NCBI GenBank assembly: GCA_965230045.1
Contig: OZ245940.1
Location: forward strand, 1,860,001 to 1,924,000
Reading direction: 5' to 3'
DNA: 64,000 nt
From: G963662905 sp965230045
GTDB lineage: Bacteria; Bacteroidota; Bacteroidia; Bacteroidales; WRLA01
Shown: positions 25,615 to 34,902 of the stretch, piece by piece
How positions within the stretch are numbered: position 1 is the stretch's first letter
How the letters are laid out: every line of letters starts with the position of its first letter
The notes under the pieces: model-generated
Seen by the model: only the letters and a program-made list of their open reading frames with translations
Databases searched by the model: none
What the model was told of the DNA's origin: nothing
Made by a program: the position numbers and the translations under genes

Positions 25615-27903
25615 ATGAGACATAAGCTGGTTAAACATACGCTTTGCTTTTTTGCGGTTTTAATATTTTGCACAGCATCAACCGCCCAAACCACCCACTG
25701 GCTCAATCCCCTCCCAGCCGGCAATGAATTTTATGATATTGCTTTTTTTGACGGGCAGCATGGCCTGATGTGCGGCCAATATGGCATGATATGCGCAACA
25801 AATGATGGGGGCAGTCATTGGGAGATTGTTTTTAACGAAGGAAGCAGTTCGCTGAGCCAGATCAATATTGTTGCCCCGGGTCATGCTTTTATAAAGATGG
25901 GGAACCGGCAACTGATCTCCACCCATGATTACGGGCGGGTGTGGGCAAAAGTGTGTCAATTCCCGGACAGCATGAGTATAACAAAGTTTAGAATGTTTGA
26001 TGAGCATTACGGATATGTTCTTTTGGTACACAATGAGTCTAAAAATACTTTGATTGGAAATACTATAAACGGAGGGAAAGGATGGAACTTAAGCTATACA
26101 TCCGAACTGTTAACTAATGAATCGAAAATTAGTGATTTTGCTTTTGAAAACGCTAAGAAAGGCATGCTGTTAAGCCAGGAGAATCAGAGGCTTTATCTTA
26201 CAAGTGATTCATGTTCCACATTTGAGTACGTGACTTTTTTCCCTAATGAGTTTTATTATAAAATTATTAATCAAAATAATGGGATTTATTATGCCTTAGG
26301 TAGAAGAGATGATGATTGGCATGAAAGGATAGCCTCAAACGAAAAGGAGGTGTATATTGACTTTTCATATATAATATTGAAGAGCAATGATGATGGTAAT
26401 TCATGGCAAAGAGTTTATGACAAGAATGAAATGCCTGATTTGAATCAAATGAAAACTTTTGGAGATTCTTTGGTGTTTGTTTATGGATACTGTAATTATT
26501 ACTGGCATCCGGAAGGTTGCATAAAGTTTCCAATGCTTGTTTCGAGAGATCAAGGTATAAGCTGGGAGGAAAGCAGGGAGAGTCCTGATCTTTATGCATA
26601 TGGCTTTCAATACCCTATAATAAGAGGATTTGGTGTGATTGATAAGAATAATGCAGTATGTTGTGTCTCTGCTAAAAATACTGGAATGACCGGCGGTAAT
26701 CCGTCAGTTCTTCTTTTTGCAGACGAAGAGCAGGTTTGGAGGCCTCTAAAAAATAATTTCATTGATATGTTGCTTGAACTTGATTTTGATGAAAGAAGCA
26801 TATCTGCACTTTCGCAAAAGTACTATGTGAAAAGGGATTTGTCGCAAGCTGTTTGGGATACTGTCTTTTTTGCTGAAGAAGATGTTAGATTTACGGGTAT
26901 GGATGATGTTAATAATGAAAAAGTAATTGTTGGTTATGATTCTGATGAGTACTTGCATTTTTATTATAGCAATGATGCAGGAGAAAGTTGGTGGTCATTT
27001 CAATTTAATGAGCCTCTTAGGCAGATGAATGTTAAGCTGCAGGGCTTGAATACAATTTATGTATTTAGGGGCTATGAAAATGAAATACCACTGTATCCAA
27101 AATTGCTAAAACTTTTCATGCAGGATACGGTATTTCAAGTAATTGATTTGCCTGAGACTTATGCAAGTGCTATGATGGATATGAAATTCACCGATGATCA
27201 CATATATGTATTTGGTGGTTCCGCTGGCAATGGCGGATACTATGCAAGCACAGATGAAGGCGAAAGCTGGGACTTTACCAATTTGGGGGTGAATAAAATT
27301 TTAAAGGCTTTCCAAATCAACGATTCCGTTTTTTACATTACGAATGATTATTCTATTGTGTACTCGGTCAATATCCGAACAGGAGAACTTTTGGAACAGG
27401 TTTTTTCTGCTGAAAATGTTGCTGTTCTTGATATAGTACAAACCAATGCAGGAGATGATTACCTGTTAACAGGAAATTATATTTACAAAAGAACAGATGG
27501 CACATACTGGGAGCGTTTTGGCCCATACCCTTATTTTCAAAGCCTGAAACTGGATCCGGACGGGCAGCATGTGTGGGCTTATGGCAAATCGGGGCGCATG
27601 ATGTATATGGGCGAAGAAATGCCGGTTGGCCTTGAACCGGAACAAAAAAGGGCGGAAGGAATGGCCTTGCGCTCAAATCCGGTAGGCCATGCCCTCGAAA
27701 TAGACCTTAACCTGCAATACTCAGGCGAAGCCCTGCTGAGCCTCTATGACCTGAGCGGCAAAACCATGATGCAGCACAAGCTAAAGCTCAACGGAAGCCC
27801 AAAAGGATATAATTTCAATGTAGGGCATCTAAAGCCGGGCATGTATATCCTCAATCTGGAATATGGCGGGCAACGGATTAGTGAGAAGGTGGTGAAGAGG
27901 TAG
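25615..27903 (+). CDS. T9SS-sorted YCF48/BNR beta-propeller protein, copy 2
   Basis: A 762-residue paralogue of copy 1. The start is placed at the ATG just right of the IS duplication, because copy 3 begins identically (MRHKLVKHTLCFFAVLIFC, a signal peptide); the longer in-frame start lies within the IS end. DNA from 25684 to 26565 is nearly the same as copy 1 (882 bases in both). The middle then diverges (VLLFADEEQVWRPLKNNF), identity returns briefly at DDHIYVFGGSAGNGGYYAS, and from 27365 to past the stop it again equals copy 1 (539 coding bases plus 80). The T9SS C-terminal domain is intact. Because of the IS, its expression may depend on IS-borne or read-through transcription. Confidence 0.87.
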   Translation: MRHKLVKHTLCFFAVLIFCTASTAQTTHWLNPLPAGNEFYDIAFFDGQHGLMCGQYGMICATNDGGSHWEIVFNEGSSSLSQINIVAPGHAFIKMGNRQLISTHDYGRVWAKVCQFPDSMSITKFRMFDEHYGYVLLVHNESKNTLIGNTINGGKGWNLSYTSELLTNESKISDFAFENAKKGMLLSQENQRLYLTSDSCSTFEYVTFFPNEFYYKIINQNNGIYYALGRRDDDWHERIASNEKEVYIDFSYIILKSNDDGNSWQRVYDKNEMPDLNQMKTFGDSLVFVYGYCNYYWHPEGCIKFPMLVSRDQGISWEESRESPDLYAYGFQYPIIRGFGVIDKNNAVCCVSAKNTGMTGGNPSVLLFADEEQVWRPLKNNFIDMLLELDFDERSISALSQKYYVKRDLSQAVWDTVFFAEEDVRFTGMDDVNNEKVIVGYDSDEYLHFYYSNDAGESWWSFQFNEPLRQMNVKLQGLNTIYVFRGYENEIPLYPKLLKLFMQDTVFQVIDLPETYASAMMDMKFTDDHIYVFGGSAGNGGYYASTDEGESWDFTNLGVNKILKAFQINDSVFYITNDYSIVYSVNIRTGELLEQVFSAENVAVLDIVQTNAGDDYLLTGNYIYKRTDGTYWERFGPYPYFQSLKLDPDGQHVWAYGKSGRMMYMGEEMPVGLEPEQKRAEGMALRSNPVGHALEIDLNLQYSGEALLSLYDLSGKTMMQHKLKLNGSPKGYNFNVGHLKPGMYILNLEYGGQRISEKVVKR

Positions 27904-27983
27904 GCTTACGGTAGAATCAGAGGGTATTTTAAAATAGTTGGAATTTGGATATAATTTTCATGAATTACTGAAATATTATTAAG
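27904..27983 (+). repeat. 80-bp duplicated spacer between copies 2 and 3, also present after copy 1
   Basis: The sequence after the copy 2 stop up to the copy 3 ATG matches that after copy 1 (23840-23919). The duplication unit was therefore spacer plus gene, and the spacer marks the undisturbed IS target. No TAnnTTTG promoter was seen in it, so copy 3 is probably read from the same transcript as copy 2. Confidence 0.9.
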
Positions 27984-30302
27984 ATGAGACATAAGCTGGT
28001 TAAACATACGCTTTGCTTTTTTGCGGTTTTAATATTTTGCACAGCATCAACAGCCCAAACCACCCACTGGCTCAATCCCCTCCCAGCCGGCAATGAATTT
28101 TATGATATTGCTTTTTTTGACGGGCAGCATGGCCTGATGTGCGGCCAATATGGCATGATATGCGCAACAAATGATGGGGGCAGTCATTGGGAGATTGTTT
28201 TTAACGAAGGAAGCAGTTCGCTGAGCCAGATCAATATTGTTGCCCCGGGTCATGCCTTTATTAAAATGGGCAGCAGGCAACTGATCTCCACCCATGATTA
28301 CGGACGGGTGTGGGCAAAGGTGTGTCAATTTCCGGACAGCCTGGGCTTAAAACGTCTGCAAATGCTGGATGCCAGCAGCGGCTATGCACTATTGGTACAC
28401 GCAACAACAAAGAAAACTTTGTTGGGGCAGACTTTTGACGGAGGAAAAAACTGGGAAATTGATTATACGGACAACATCCTGAATGATACAGCTACTGTTT
28501 CGGATTTGGTTTTTGAAGATATGGCCATTGGGGTATTCCTGACTGCTGAAAACAAAAGGTATTACAGGACTTCAGACAGTTGCCATAGTTTTGAATATAA
28601 AAATTATGAGGATGATGAAAATCTATACAGTTTGGCTAGACAAGGGAATGGAATTTTTTATGCTTTGGGTAAAAAATTTCTTGTTGACTATGATAAAGAA
28701 GGGAAGGGGTATTCATCTACAATTACAGCCTTTATTATTGAACGCAGTATAGATTTTGGTGTCAATTGGGAAGAAGTTTATTTAAGCGAAAATTTTCCGG
28801 CACTAAGAAATATGAAGACTTTTGGTGATTCGGTAGTATTTGCATATGGTTATTGCAATGATCCTGGCGGTTGCCCCCTTTCATTGATAAAATCATCGAA
28901 TGCCGGGAAAGATTGGATAAACGTCCAGGCTATCCCTAGCCTTAATAATATTGGGTATATGCAGCCAAATGTGAAAGGATTTGGAATATTAGATGACAAG
29001 AAAGCATTTTGTAGTATAACATCCGAGCATATGGAGCTGGACTGGGGGCATGTAAATGCTGTGTTGGAATGTGATGAAGGAAATATCTGCAAACCTTTGG
29101 AGAATAATATTATTGAAAGGGTTGAAGATCTTGAGTTTCAAAATAATCAAATGTATGTGTTATTGCCAAAGGTTTTAATAAAATATGAGCCACTTGGAAG
29201 GGTATGGGATACCGTTTCAAATGAATCCCTCAGTAATCTGGCATTAAAGAGTTTTGCAGTAAATGAAACGAAAATATGTATCCTGGGCCAGAGTTCCTAT
29301 AGTGACTTACGCCTGGCTTATACAGGAGATTTGGGCAATAATTGGTGTTCTGTTGACCTTAATATTGGCATAGATTATTTTTATTCGCCCGTTGTCCGGT
29401 TTTTTTCATCAAACAAGGTGTATTTCTATCAAACATATAATTTTGATATAGGAATAAGTCCTGTTTTATTCGGCTTTAACCCTGATGATACATCTTATTT
29501 TGAAATCTCACTTCCAAATGTCAGTGCAAACACCATGTTGGACATGCTTTTGAGAGAGGAAGCATTTTATGTTTTCGGAGGTTCAAACGGAGGAAACGGG
29601 GGGTATCATAAATCTACCGATGAAGGCCAGAGCTGGGAATTCGTTAACCTGGGTCTAGAAAAAATTATGCGGGGATTCCTGATAGATAATTCTTTGCTTT
29701 ATGTGACACAGGGGTTTACATATAATGAAAAAGCCTTGCCTGCTGTTTGGTCAGTGGATGTAAATACGGATCAGCTAATAGAGAAGGTTTTTTCTGCTGA
29801 AACAGGTATGATAATGGATATTGTCGAGACAAATAACGACAATCAATATCTCTTAATGGCAATTGCTGAAGAATCGTATATTTATAAAAGAACAGATGGC
29901 ACATACTGGGAACGTTTTGGTCCATATCCTTATTTTCAAAGCCTGAAGCTTGATCCGGACGGGCAGCATGTATGGGCTTATGGCAAATCGGGGCGCATGA
30001 TGTATATGGGCGAAGAAATGCCGGTTGGCCTTGAGCCGGAACAAAAAAGGGCGGAAGGAATGGCCTTGCGCTCCAATCCGGTAGGCCATGCCCTCGAAAT
30101 AGACCTTAACCTGCAATACTCAGGCGATGCCCTGCTGAGCCTCTATGACCTGAGCGGCAAAACCATGATGCAGCACAAGCTAAAGCTCAACGGAAGCCCA
30201 AAAGGATATAATTTCAATGTTGGGCATTTAAAACCAGGTATGTATATCCTCAATCTGGAATATGGCGGGCAACGCATTAGTGAGAAGGTGGTGAAGAGGT
30301 AG
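27984..30302 (+). CDS. T9SS-sorted YCF48/BNR beta-propeller protein, copy 3
   Basis: A 772-residue paralogue. The signal peptide is the same as in copy 2. The first 288 bases of the mature part (28053-28340) are shared with both paralogues, but at several positions (ATTAAAATGGGCAGC, ATTACGGACGGG) they match copy 1 rather than copy 2. From VCQFPDS onward about 510 residues differ extensively while keeping the same repeat plan (TFDGGKNWEIDY, STDEGQSWEFVNLG). Identity returns at YIYKRTDGTYWERFGPYP and holds through the T9SS sorting domain to the stop. The conserved ends with a variable core fit recombination or gene conversion among the copies. Function and ligand are unknown. Confidence 0.87.
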   Translation: MRHKLVKHTLCFFAVLIFCTASTAQTTHWLNPLPAGNEFYDIAFFDGQHGLMCGQYGMICATNDGGSHWEIVFNEGSSSLSQINIVAPGHAFIKMGSRQLISTHDYGRVWAKVCQFPDSLGLKRLQMLDASSGYALLVHATTKKTLLGQTFDGGKNWEIDYTDNILNDTATVSDLVFEDMAIGVFLTAENKRYYRTSDSCHSFEYKNYEDDENLYSLARQGNGIFYALGKKFLVDYDKEGKGYSSTITAFIIERSIDFGVNWEEVYLSENFPALRNMKTFGDSVVFAYGYCNDPGGCPLSLIKSSNAGKDWINVQAIPSLNNIGYMQPNVKGFGILDDKKAFCSITSEHMELDWGHVNAVLECDEGNICKPLENNIIERVEDLEFQNNQMYVLLPKVLIKYEPLGRVWDTVSNESLSNLALKSFAVNETKICILGQSSYSDLRLAYTGDLGNNWCSVDLNIGIDYFYSPVVRFFSSNKVYFYQTYNFDIGISPVLFGFNPDDTSYFEISLPNVSANTMLDMLLREEAFYVFGGSNGGNGGYHKSTDEGQSWEFVNLGLEKIMRGFLIDNSLLYVTQGFTYNEKALPAVWSVDVNTDQLIEKVFSAETGMIMDIVETNNDNQYLLMAIAEESYIYKRTDGTYWERFGPYPYFQSLKLDPDGQHVWAYGKSGRMMYMGEEMPVGLEPEQKRAEGMALRSNPVGHALEIDLNLQYSGDALLSLYDLSGKTMMQHKLKLNGSPKGYNFNVGHLKPGMYILNLEYGGQRISEKVVKR

Positions 30303-30326
30303 GCGGATTTGAAATTTTTCGGTGAG

Positions 30327-30640
30327 TGTTTTTCTCGCTAAGCCGCAGTGCCGCTAAGTTTTTTTGCGCCTTTGCGTCTTTGCGTGCCATGATTAATGAT
30401 TATTTGTTGGTTCGTGTTTTTTTCTCGCTAAGCCGCAGTGCCGCTAAGTTTTTTTTTGCGCCTTCGCGCCTTTGCGTGCCATGATTGATGATTGTTTGTT
30501 GGTTCGTGTTTTTTTCTCGCTGAGCTGCAGAGCCGCTAAGTTACTAAGTTTTTTTGCGCCTTTGCGTCTTTGCGTGCCATGATTGATGGTTATTTGGTGG
30601 TTCGTGTTTTTTTCTCGCTAAGCCGCAGGGCCGCTAAGTA
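30327..30640. repeat. Tandem hairpin repeat array, about 3.4 units of 87-98 bp
   Basis: Units begin at 30327, 30414, 30506 and 30604 (last partial) with GTGTTTTTTTCTCGC. Within each unit CGCTAAGCCGCAGTGCCGC can pair with the later GCGCCTTTGCGTCTTTGCG (14 Watson-Crick pairs of 19 plus one G-T), with a T-rich loop. Units end in TGCGTGCCATGATTGATGAT-like sequence. The same repeat occurs once more beyond the ATPase gene at 32264-32373. CTTTGCGTCTTTGCG words are common dispersed repeats in Bacteroidota (from memory). Confidence 0.85.
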
Positions 30641-30911
30641 TTTTAGGACCGGTGTAGATGGAAGATTTTACCGCACAGACGGGGAGACGAGGTTTGCACG
30701 GACTGTTTTTTTGATGCTGAGGGCAAACCGTATTCTCCAGTATTTCTTAGCGCCTTAACGGTTGGATGAAGTCCGCGATGCTTGAACGTCATTCCGTAGT
30801 CATAGGCAAGGCAGGCCTTTGGGTTCGGTAATATACCACACCGAAACAAACACCGAACGCACAACCCCAATCAAAAACCATCATCAAATCCAAACTCCTA
30901 CGCCCTGCTCG
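30641..30911. other. Intergenic stretch between the repeat array and the ATPase gene
   Basis: No gene is supported. The segment 30731-30753 (TATTCTCCAGTATTTCTT...) recurs with one change at 32245-32262 on the other side of the ATPase gene, next to the second repeat block, so the gene is framed by two kinds of repeat in the same orientation. Confidence 0.55.
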
Positions 30912-32111
30912 TTAATACAAAAATCCAAATAACCATAAAGGTATTTTTCTATCATTTCCGTATTCTATTCCATCCGCGGCAATAAATGCTTTTTCTTCCG
31001 GCCAGTTGGCTATTTGCTTCTGACCTTTGTTTTTACCTCCGATTTCAAACAGAAATTTCTGATCTATTAAAAAATCAGCGGAAGAAGGGTAGTTGAGCTT
31101 GTGCTTGTATTTCAGTTGGTTGAGAAAGAAGGTCTCTCGCAAATTTCCAGGGTTTGGATATGCCGGATTTATTGCGAATGCAATATTCGTGTTTTCAAGA
31201 AAAATTTTATCGGGTTTCTGCATACGGCTGATGCCAAAGGAGTCTTTGTAAAGATGGGCAATCAGGTCTGCCTCCTGCAGGTATTGCATATAAGCGATGA
31301 GTGTTGTTCTGTTAATGCCAATTTTTTGACTCAGTTTACTTATATTGGGAATAAATGGCGCACTTTCAGAAATGATCAAAAGCAGTTGCTTGATTTTGCG
31401 GGTAAAACCAATATCTACTTTACGTAAAAGGGGAAGCTCAATATCGATGATCAGATTAATAACTTCTTCAATACGAATATGATATGATTTTGGATCTTCA
31501 TTGAAAAACGGATAATATCCCTCTCTGAGGTAATGGTCAAAGAATACTAATGGTTTTATTTTATTGACGATGTCTGCGGCAATGTCTTCATGATGTTCGA
31601 TGAGTTCATGTAGCTCATAAACAGGCAAATCCTTATGCTTTAGTAGTTTTAGATATTCCCTGAAAGACAGGCCTTGTAGCTGGTATGTTAATGCCCTTCT
31701 GCTGAGGTCGGCACGTGCATTAAGAATCTCCAATAAGGATGAACCGGTAAAAACAAGATGCAAATCAGGATGGTCGTCATAAATATTTTTAATTTCTTTT
31801 GACCAGTCCGGATATTTATGTACTTCATCAAGAAACAGGTACTTGCCTCCTTTTTTTGTGAAAGTATCGGCGAGATCCACAAGTTTGTGTTCGGAAAACC
31901 AGATATCGTCGAGACTTACATAGAGCACAGAGCTGTCAAGAGGAAGATGTTTCTTTATATACTGAAGCAAAAGTGTGGTTTTTCCTACACCCCGGGCGCC
32001 TTTAATACCAATAAGACGGGCATTCCAGTTGATTTCGTCCATCAGGCTCCTGCTAAAATCTGTAGAAACCAGCTTGATTTTTTTTCTGAATTTTTCAATT
32101 AGTGAATTCAT
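30912..32111 (-). CDS. AAA ATPase with DUF4143 C-terminal domain
   Basis: A 399-residue protein of the widespread ATPase-DUF4143 family. Walker A is GARGVGKTTLLLQ near residue 40, Walker B GKYLFLDEVHKYPDW near 90, sensor region LVFTGSSLLEI, then ALTYQLQGLSFREYL. The C-terminal part contains a winged-helix-like section (LSQKIGINRTTLIAYMQYL) and the DUF4143 nuclease-like block ending LFEIGGKNKGQKQIANW. These genes are often accessory and spread between genomes; the cellular role is not established. Both flanks carry the same hairpin repeat, which supports acquisition or rearrangement at this site. A minus-7-like TATCTTTG lies at 32138-32131. Confidence 0.9.
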   Translation of the reverse strand: MNSLIEKFRKKIKLVSTDFSRSLMDEINWNARLIGIKGARGVGKTTLLLQYIKKHLPLDSSVLYVSLDDIWFSEHKLVDLADTFTKKGGKYLFLDEVHKYPDWSKEIKNIYDDHPDLHLVFTGSSLLEILNARADLSRRALTYQLQGLSFREYLKLLKHKDLPVYELHELIEHHEDIAADIVNKIKPLVFFDHYLREGYYPFFNEDPKSYHIRIEEVINLIIDIELPLLRKVDIGFTRKIKQLLLIISESAPFIPNISKLSQKIGINRTTLIAYMQYLQEADLIAHLYKDSFGISRMQKPDKIFLENTNIAFAINPAYPNPGNLRETFFLNQLKYKHKLNYPSSADFLIDQKFLFEIGGKNKGQKQIANWPEEKAFIAADGIEYGNDRKIPLWLFGFLY

Positions 32112-32244
32112 TGTTGTTTATTGTAATGAGCAAAGATAGAATAAATTTGCTTACCATACTAAGCAATTTTTTACTGGGGTTTTGGGGAATGATAGTGGGA
32201 GAGTTTGAGGATTGCTGAGACGTATCAATTGCGTGGGCATACAG

Positions 32245-32373
32245 TATTATCCAGTATTTCTTGTTGCGCCTTTGCGTACCATGATTGATGATTGATTGTT
32301 GGTTCGTGTTTTTTTCTCGCAGGGCCGCTAAGTTTTTTGCGCCTTTGCGTGCCATGATTAATGATTGGTTCGT
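32245..32373. repeat. Second copy of the hairpin repeat, upstream of the ATPase gene
   Basis: Contains CCAGTATTTCTTG, a partial unit with GCGCCTTTGCGTACCATGAT, then a shortened full unit (GTGTTTTTTTCTCGC, GGGCCGCTAAG, GCGCCTTTGCGTGCCATGAT). The orientation equals that of the array at 30327-30640. The rest of the 32112-32428 gap holds nothing else recognisable. Confidence 0.8.
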
Positions 32374-32428
32374 TTAAGTAAATGTAAAAGAAAGCATATT
32401 AAAATGCAATATAACTGAAAATTCAAGC

Positions 32429-33025
32429 CTAATCTTTCTTCCTCCCCAAGAACCGTATCGTAATCCCTTCGCCATCATGAAAAGAACCTTCCTTTAAATG
32501 GCGTTTGGCTTTTTCGCAATGCAATATCTCCAATCCGGAGAAATCGTACAGGATTTCTTTCTCGGTGTAGAGTAAGTCCGCGTTTTGTGGCCCCATTTTT
32601 CTGATGGGCAGGTTGTCCACATCAAAAACTTCCATAATGATCAGTCCGCCGGGTTTGAGGTGTGCAAGTATTTTTTGGTGAAGGTCTTTTCGTTGAGCCG
32701 GTGGCAGGTGCAGGAAAAAAGAAGCAATAGCGTCAACTTGTTCCGGCCATTCGTTTTTCAGTACATCAGCAATTTGATAATTGATCGAAACTTTTTGCTC
32801 ATGAGCCAGACTCAGGGCTTTTGCTTTGCCTTCGGTACTATAATCCATGGCAAGTACATCCCAACCCAATTTCGCCGCGAAAACCGCATTGCGCCCTTCG
32901 CCCTCCGCAGGCAAAAAGATGCTGCCATTCTTTGATTTATCCAGACATTGAGCAAACCATTCGTTGGGTCTGGTGCCATAAACGTATTCTTCTGAAGCAA
33001 AGCGCTTGTCCCACATTTCTTTCAT
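32429..33025 (-). CDS. Class I SAM-dependent methyltransferase (TehB/TPMT-like)
   Basis: A 198-residue methyltransferase. The N-terminal MWDKRFASEEYVYGTRPNEW is typical of this group, motif I reads IFLPAEGEGRNAVFAAKLGW, and DVLAMDYSTEGKAKALSLA and the LKPGGLIIMEVFDV segment give the rest of the SAM fold. Members methylate small molecules such as tellurite, selenite or thiols; the substrate here cannot be told. It stands alone. Confidence 0.87.
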   Translation of the reverse strand: MKEMWDKRFASEEYVYGTRPNEWFAQCLDKSKNGSIFLPAEGEGRNAVFAAKLGWDVLAMDYSTEGKAKALSLAHEQKVSINYQIADVLKNEWPEQVDAIASFFLHLPPAQRKDLHQKILAHLKPGGLIIMEVFDVDNLPIRKMGPQNADLLYTEKEILYDFSGLEILHCEKAKRHLKEGSFHDGEGITIRFLGRKKD

Positions 33026-33035
33026 ACGTGTCTAA

Positions 33036-33075
33036 ACAAAAAATCAGCCCGAAGGTTTTGGGATCTTTCGGGCTG
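33036..33075 (-). terminator. Terminator of the DUF5686 / ABC transporter operon
   Basis: Perfect 9-bp arms CAGCCCGAA / TTCGGGCTG (33045-33053 and 33067-33075), followed on the minus strand by ATTTTTTG. A second small hairpin (CCTGAATA / TATTCAGG) lies just after the permease stop. Confidence 0.8.
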
Positions 33076-33141
33076 TAGTTTAACTTTTTCAATCCTAATC
33101 TATGGAAAAGTTTAACCTGAATATTTTGTGAATTATTCAGG

Positions 33142-33963
33142 TTAAAGGTTCTTTTTTTGCAGATATTGATATACGACTCCCAAATACAGAATGCAATATC
33201 CAATGGCAACCAAAACGGGAACCCAACTGACATGGGTTTGTAAAGTAAAGGGCATGTCGGATGAACTGATTTCCACCAGACTGGTATTCGGGCTGGTGAG
33301 GATTGCATTCATGGCGTTTACCGGCAGATAAGGCCAGGCGCTTTCGGGAATGAGTTTATATTGTACAATCAGCTCGATAATCAATACCAAAAAGAGCGCG
33401 CTGATGGCAAATCCTGTTTTTTTGATGAATGTTCCCAAAAGCAGAGCAAAGCTGAGGTAGGTGAAGATCTCGAGCATGTAGCCAAACAGAAAGGACATTT
33501 TCCCAAATATTGCTGCAAGTCCTGTGGTGCTTGAATTCATCAGCCCCAGATAAACTCCGGAAATAATCAGGATGAAAGTAGAGAGCAGCGTAAGCATCAC
33601 AGCATACATCACTTTGCCCCAGAAAAATTCCGCGCGTGACATGCCGGAAATTATGTTTTGCCGGATGGTTTTATGGGAATATTCCTGGCAAACATGGATG
33701 ATCATAATCATTCCGAGTATGACTTTAATAAAAAAGCGCAGGCTTCCGGCCCAGGTGATATTTTGCCAGATATCCGGGAAATTGAAAACAAAATATTTCA
33801 ACAGTTTGAGCTCATTGGAGCGCGTGGTTTCAGAGATTTCTTCAATGATTTCGGGCAGTCCCCAGTTGATAAGGATCACCACAGTGAAATAAATGCCTGT
33901 AAGTACCCAAAAGGCTTTAAAATATAATATCTTGCGTAATTCGATGCGTGCTAAGCGTAACAT
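33142..33963 (-). CDS. ABC-2 type transporter permease
   Basis: A 273-residue inner-membrane protein with six or seven spans (for example ILYFKAFWVLTGIYFTVVIL, LLSTFILIISGVYLGLM, ALLLGTFIKKTGFAISALFL). The pattern, including HKTIRQNIISGMSRAEFFWGK, matches permeases paired with a single ATPase for lipid, antibiotic or protein export. It lies 36 bp after the ATPase gene, which would be its partner. Substrate unknown. Confidence 0.85.
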   Translation of the reverse strand: MLRLARIELRKILYFKAFWVLTGIYFTVVILINWGLPEIIEEISETTRSNELKLLKYFVFNFPDIWQNITWAGSLRFFIKVILGMIMIIHVCQEYSHKTIRQNIISGMSRAEFFWGKVMYAVMLTLLSTFILIISGVYLGLMNSSTTGLAAIFGKMSFLFGYMLEIFTYLSFALLLGTFIKKTGFAISALFLVLIIELIVQYKLIPESAWPYLPVNAMNAILTSPNTSLVEISSSDMPFTLQTHVSWVPVLVAIGYCILYLGVVYQYLQKKNL

Positions 33964-33999
33964 GGTAATTGGTCTTTGTTTTGCGAAAATATTTTACGT

Positions 34000-34890
34000 C
34001 TATTTGGAAGTGATGTCGAGGAAATGTTCTTCCAAACTTTTCTTTTTCAATGCGATATGCTTGAGTATAATGCCCCGTTCAAACATCATTTTGTTGATGG
34101 CAGCCGGGTCGAGATCTTCGGAAGCGTGGACCTTTATCAGTCCTTTATCTTCGGTAACAGTGGTAAAGATGCCACTTTCCTCACAGGCTATTTTCAGCAG
34201 ATTGAGGTTGTCGGCAGCCAGTTCGAGGCTGGCTTTATCGTTGAGCACTTCCTCAACCGGTCCGTCGAAGAGTTTTTTGCCATTGCGCAAAACGCAGACA
34301 TGTGTGCAGAGTTTTTGCACTTCATCCAAAAGGTGGCTGGCCAGGATGATGGTGATGCCTTTTTCGGCAATTTTCAGGATCAGCTCGCGGGTGTATGCAA
34401 TACCTTGAGGATCAAGCCCGTTTGTGGGTTCGTCGAGAATCAGTACTTCCGGGTCGCCCAAAAGTGCTGCGGCCAGGGCCAGACGCTGTTTCATGCCCAG
34501 CGAATAGGTTTGGAATTTACTGGATGCACGTTCTTTCAGGTTTACGGTATCCAGGACTTCCATAATCTGGCTTTGTGGTGCTTTTTTGATATCGGCGATT
34601 ACCTGCAGGTTTCTGTATCCTGATAAGTAAGGGTAGAAGAGGGGCTGCTCTAATATTGTGCCGATTTTTTTTCGGTGGTTGTGGGTTGGGATTTCTCCAA
34701 ACCATTTAAAGCTACCGCTATCAGATTTTACGACATCGGTGAGCATACCAAGGGTAGTGGTTTTTCCGCTGCCGTTTGGGCCGAGAAAACCATAAATATC
34801 CCCTCTGTTCACTTTTAAACTCAGTTGATCCACGGCTTTTATGGAACCGAAACGTTTGCTGAGTTTATTAATGCTGAGGATTTCTTCCAT
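34000..34890 (-). CDS. ABC transporter ATP-binding protein
   Basis: A 296-residue ABC ATPase: Walker A GFLGPNGSGKTTTLGML, Q-loop GTILEQPLF, signature YSLGMKQRLALAAALLG, Walker B VLILDEPTNGLDP and H-loop ILASHLLDEV. The ~75-residue C-terminal extension is common in CcmA/DrrA-like exporters. It sits between DUF5686 (12 bp upstream) and the permease in one operon. Confidence 0.95.
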   Translation of the reverse strand: MEEILSINKLSKRFGSIKAVDQLSLKVNRGDIYGFLGPNGSGKTTTLGMLTDVVKSDSGSFKWFGEIPTHNHRKKIGTILEQPLFYPYLSGYRNLQVIADIKKAPQSQIMEVLDTVNLKERASSKFQTYSLGMKQRLALAAALLGDPEVLILDEPTNGLDPQGIAYTRELILKIAEKGITIILASHLLDEVQKLCTHVCVLRNGKKLFDGPVEEVLNDKASLELAADNLNLLKIACEESGIFTTVTEDKGLIKVHASEDLDPAAINKMMFERGIILKHIALKKKSLEEHFLDITSK

Positions 34891-34902
34891 AATTGGGTGT
34901 TT

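Noticed and set aside
30327..30640. Tandem repeats considered as a CRISPR array
   Set aside because: Units of 87-98 bp adjoin directly with no unique spacers, and no cas genes are near; each unit is itself an imperfect hairpin.
33976..34623. A 215-residue plus-strand frame
   Set aside because: It lies antisense to the ABC ATPase gene, which has all its motifs intact.
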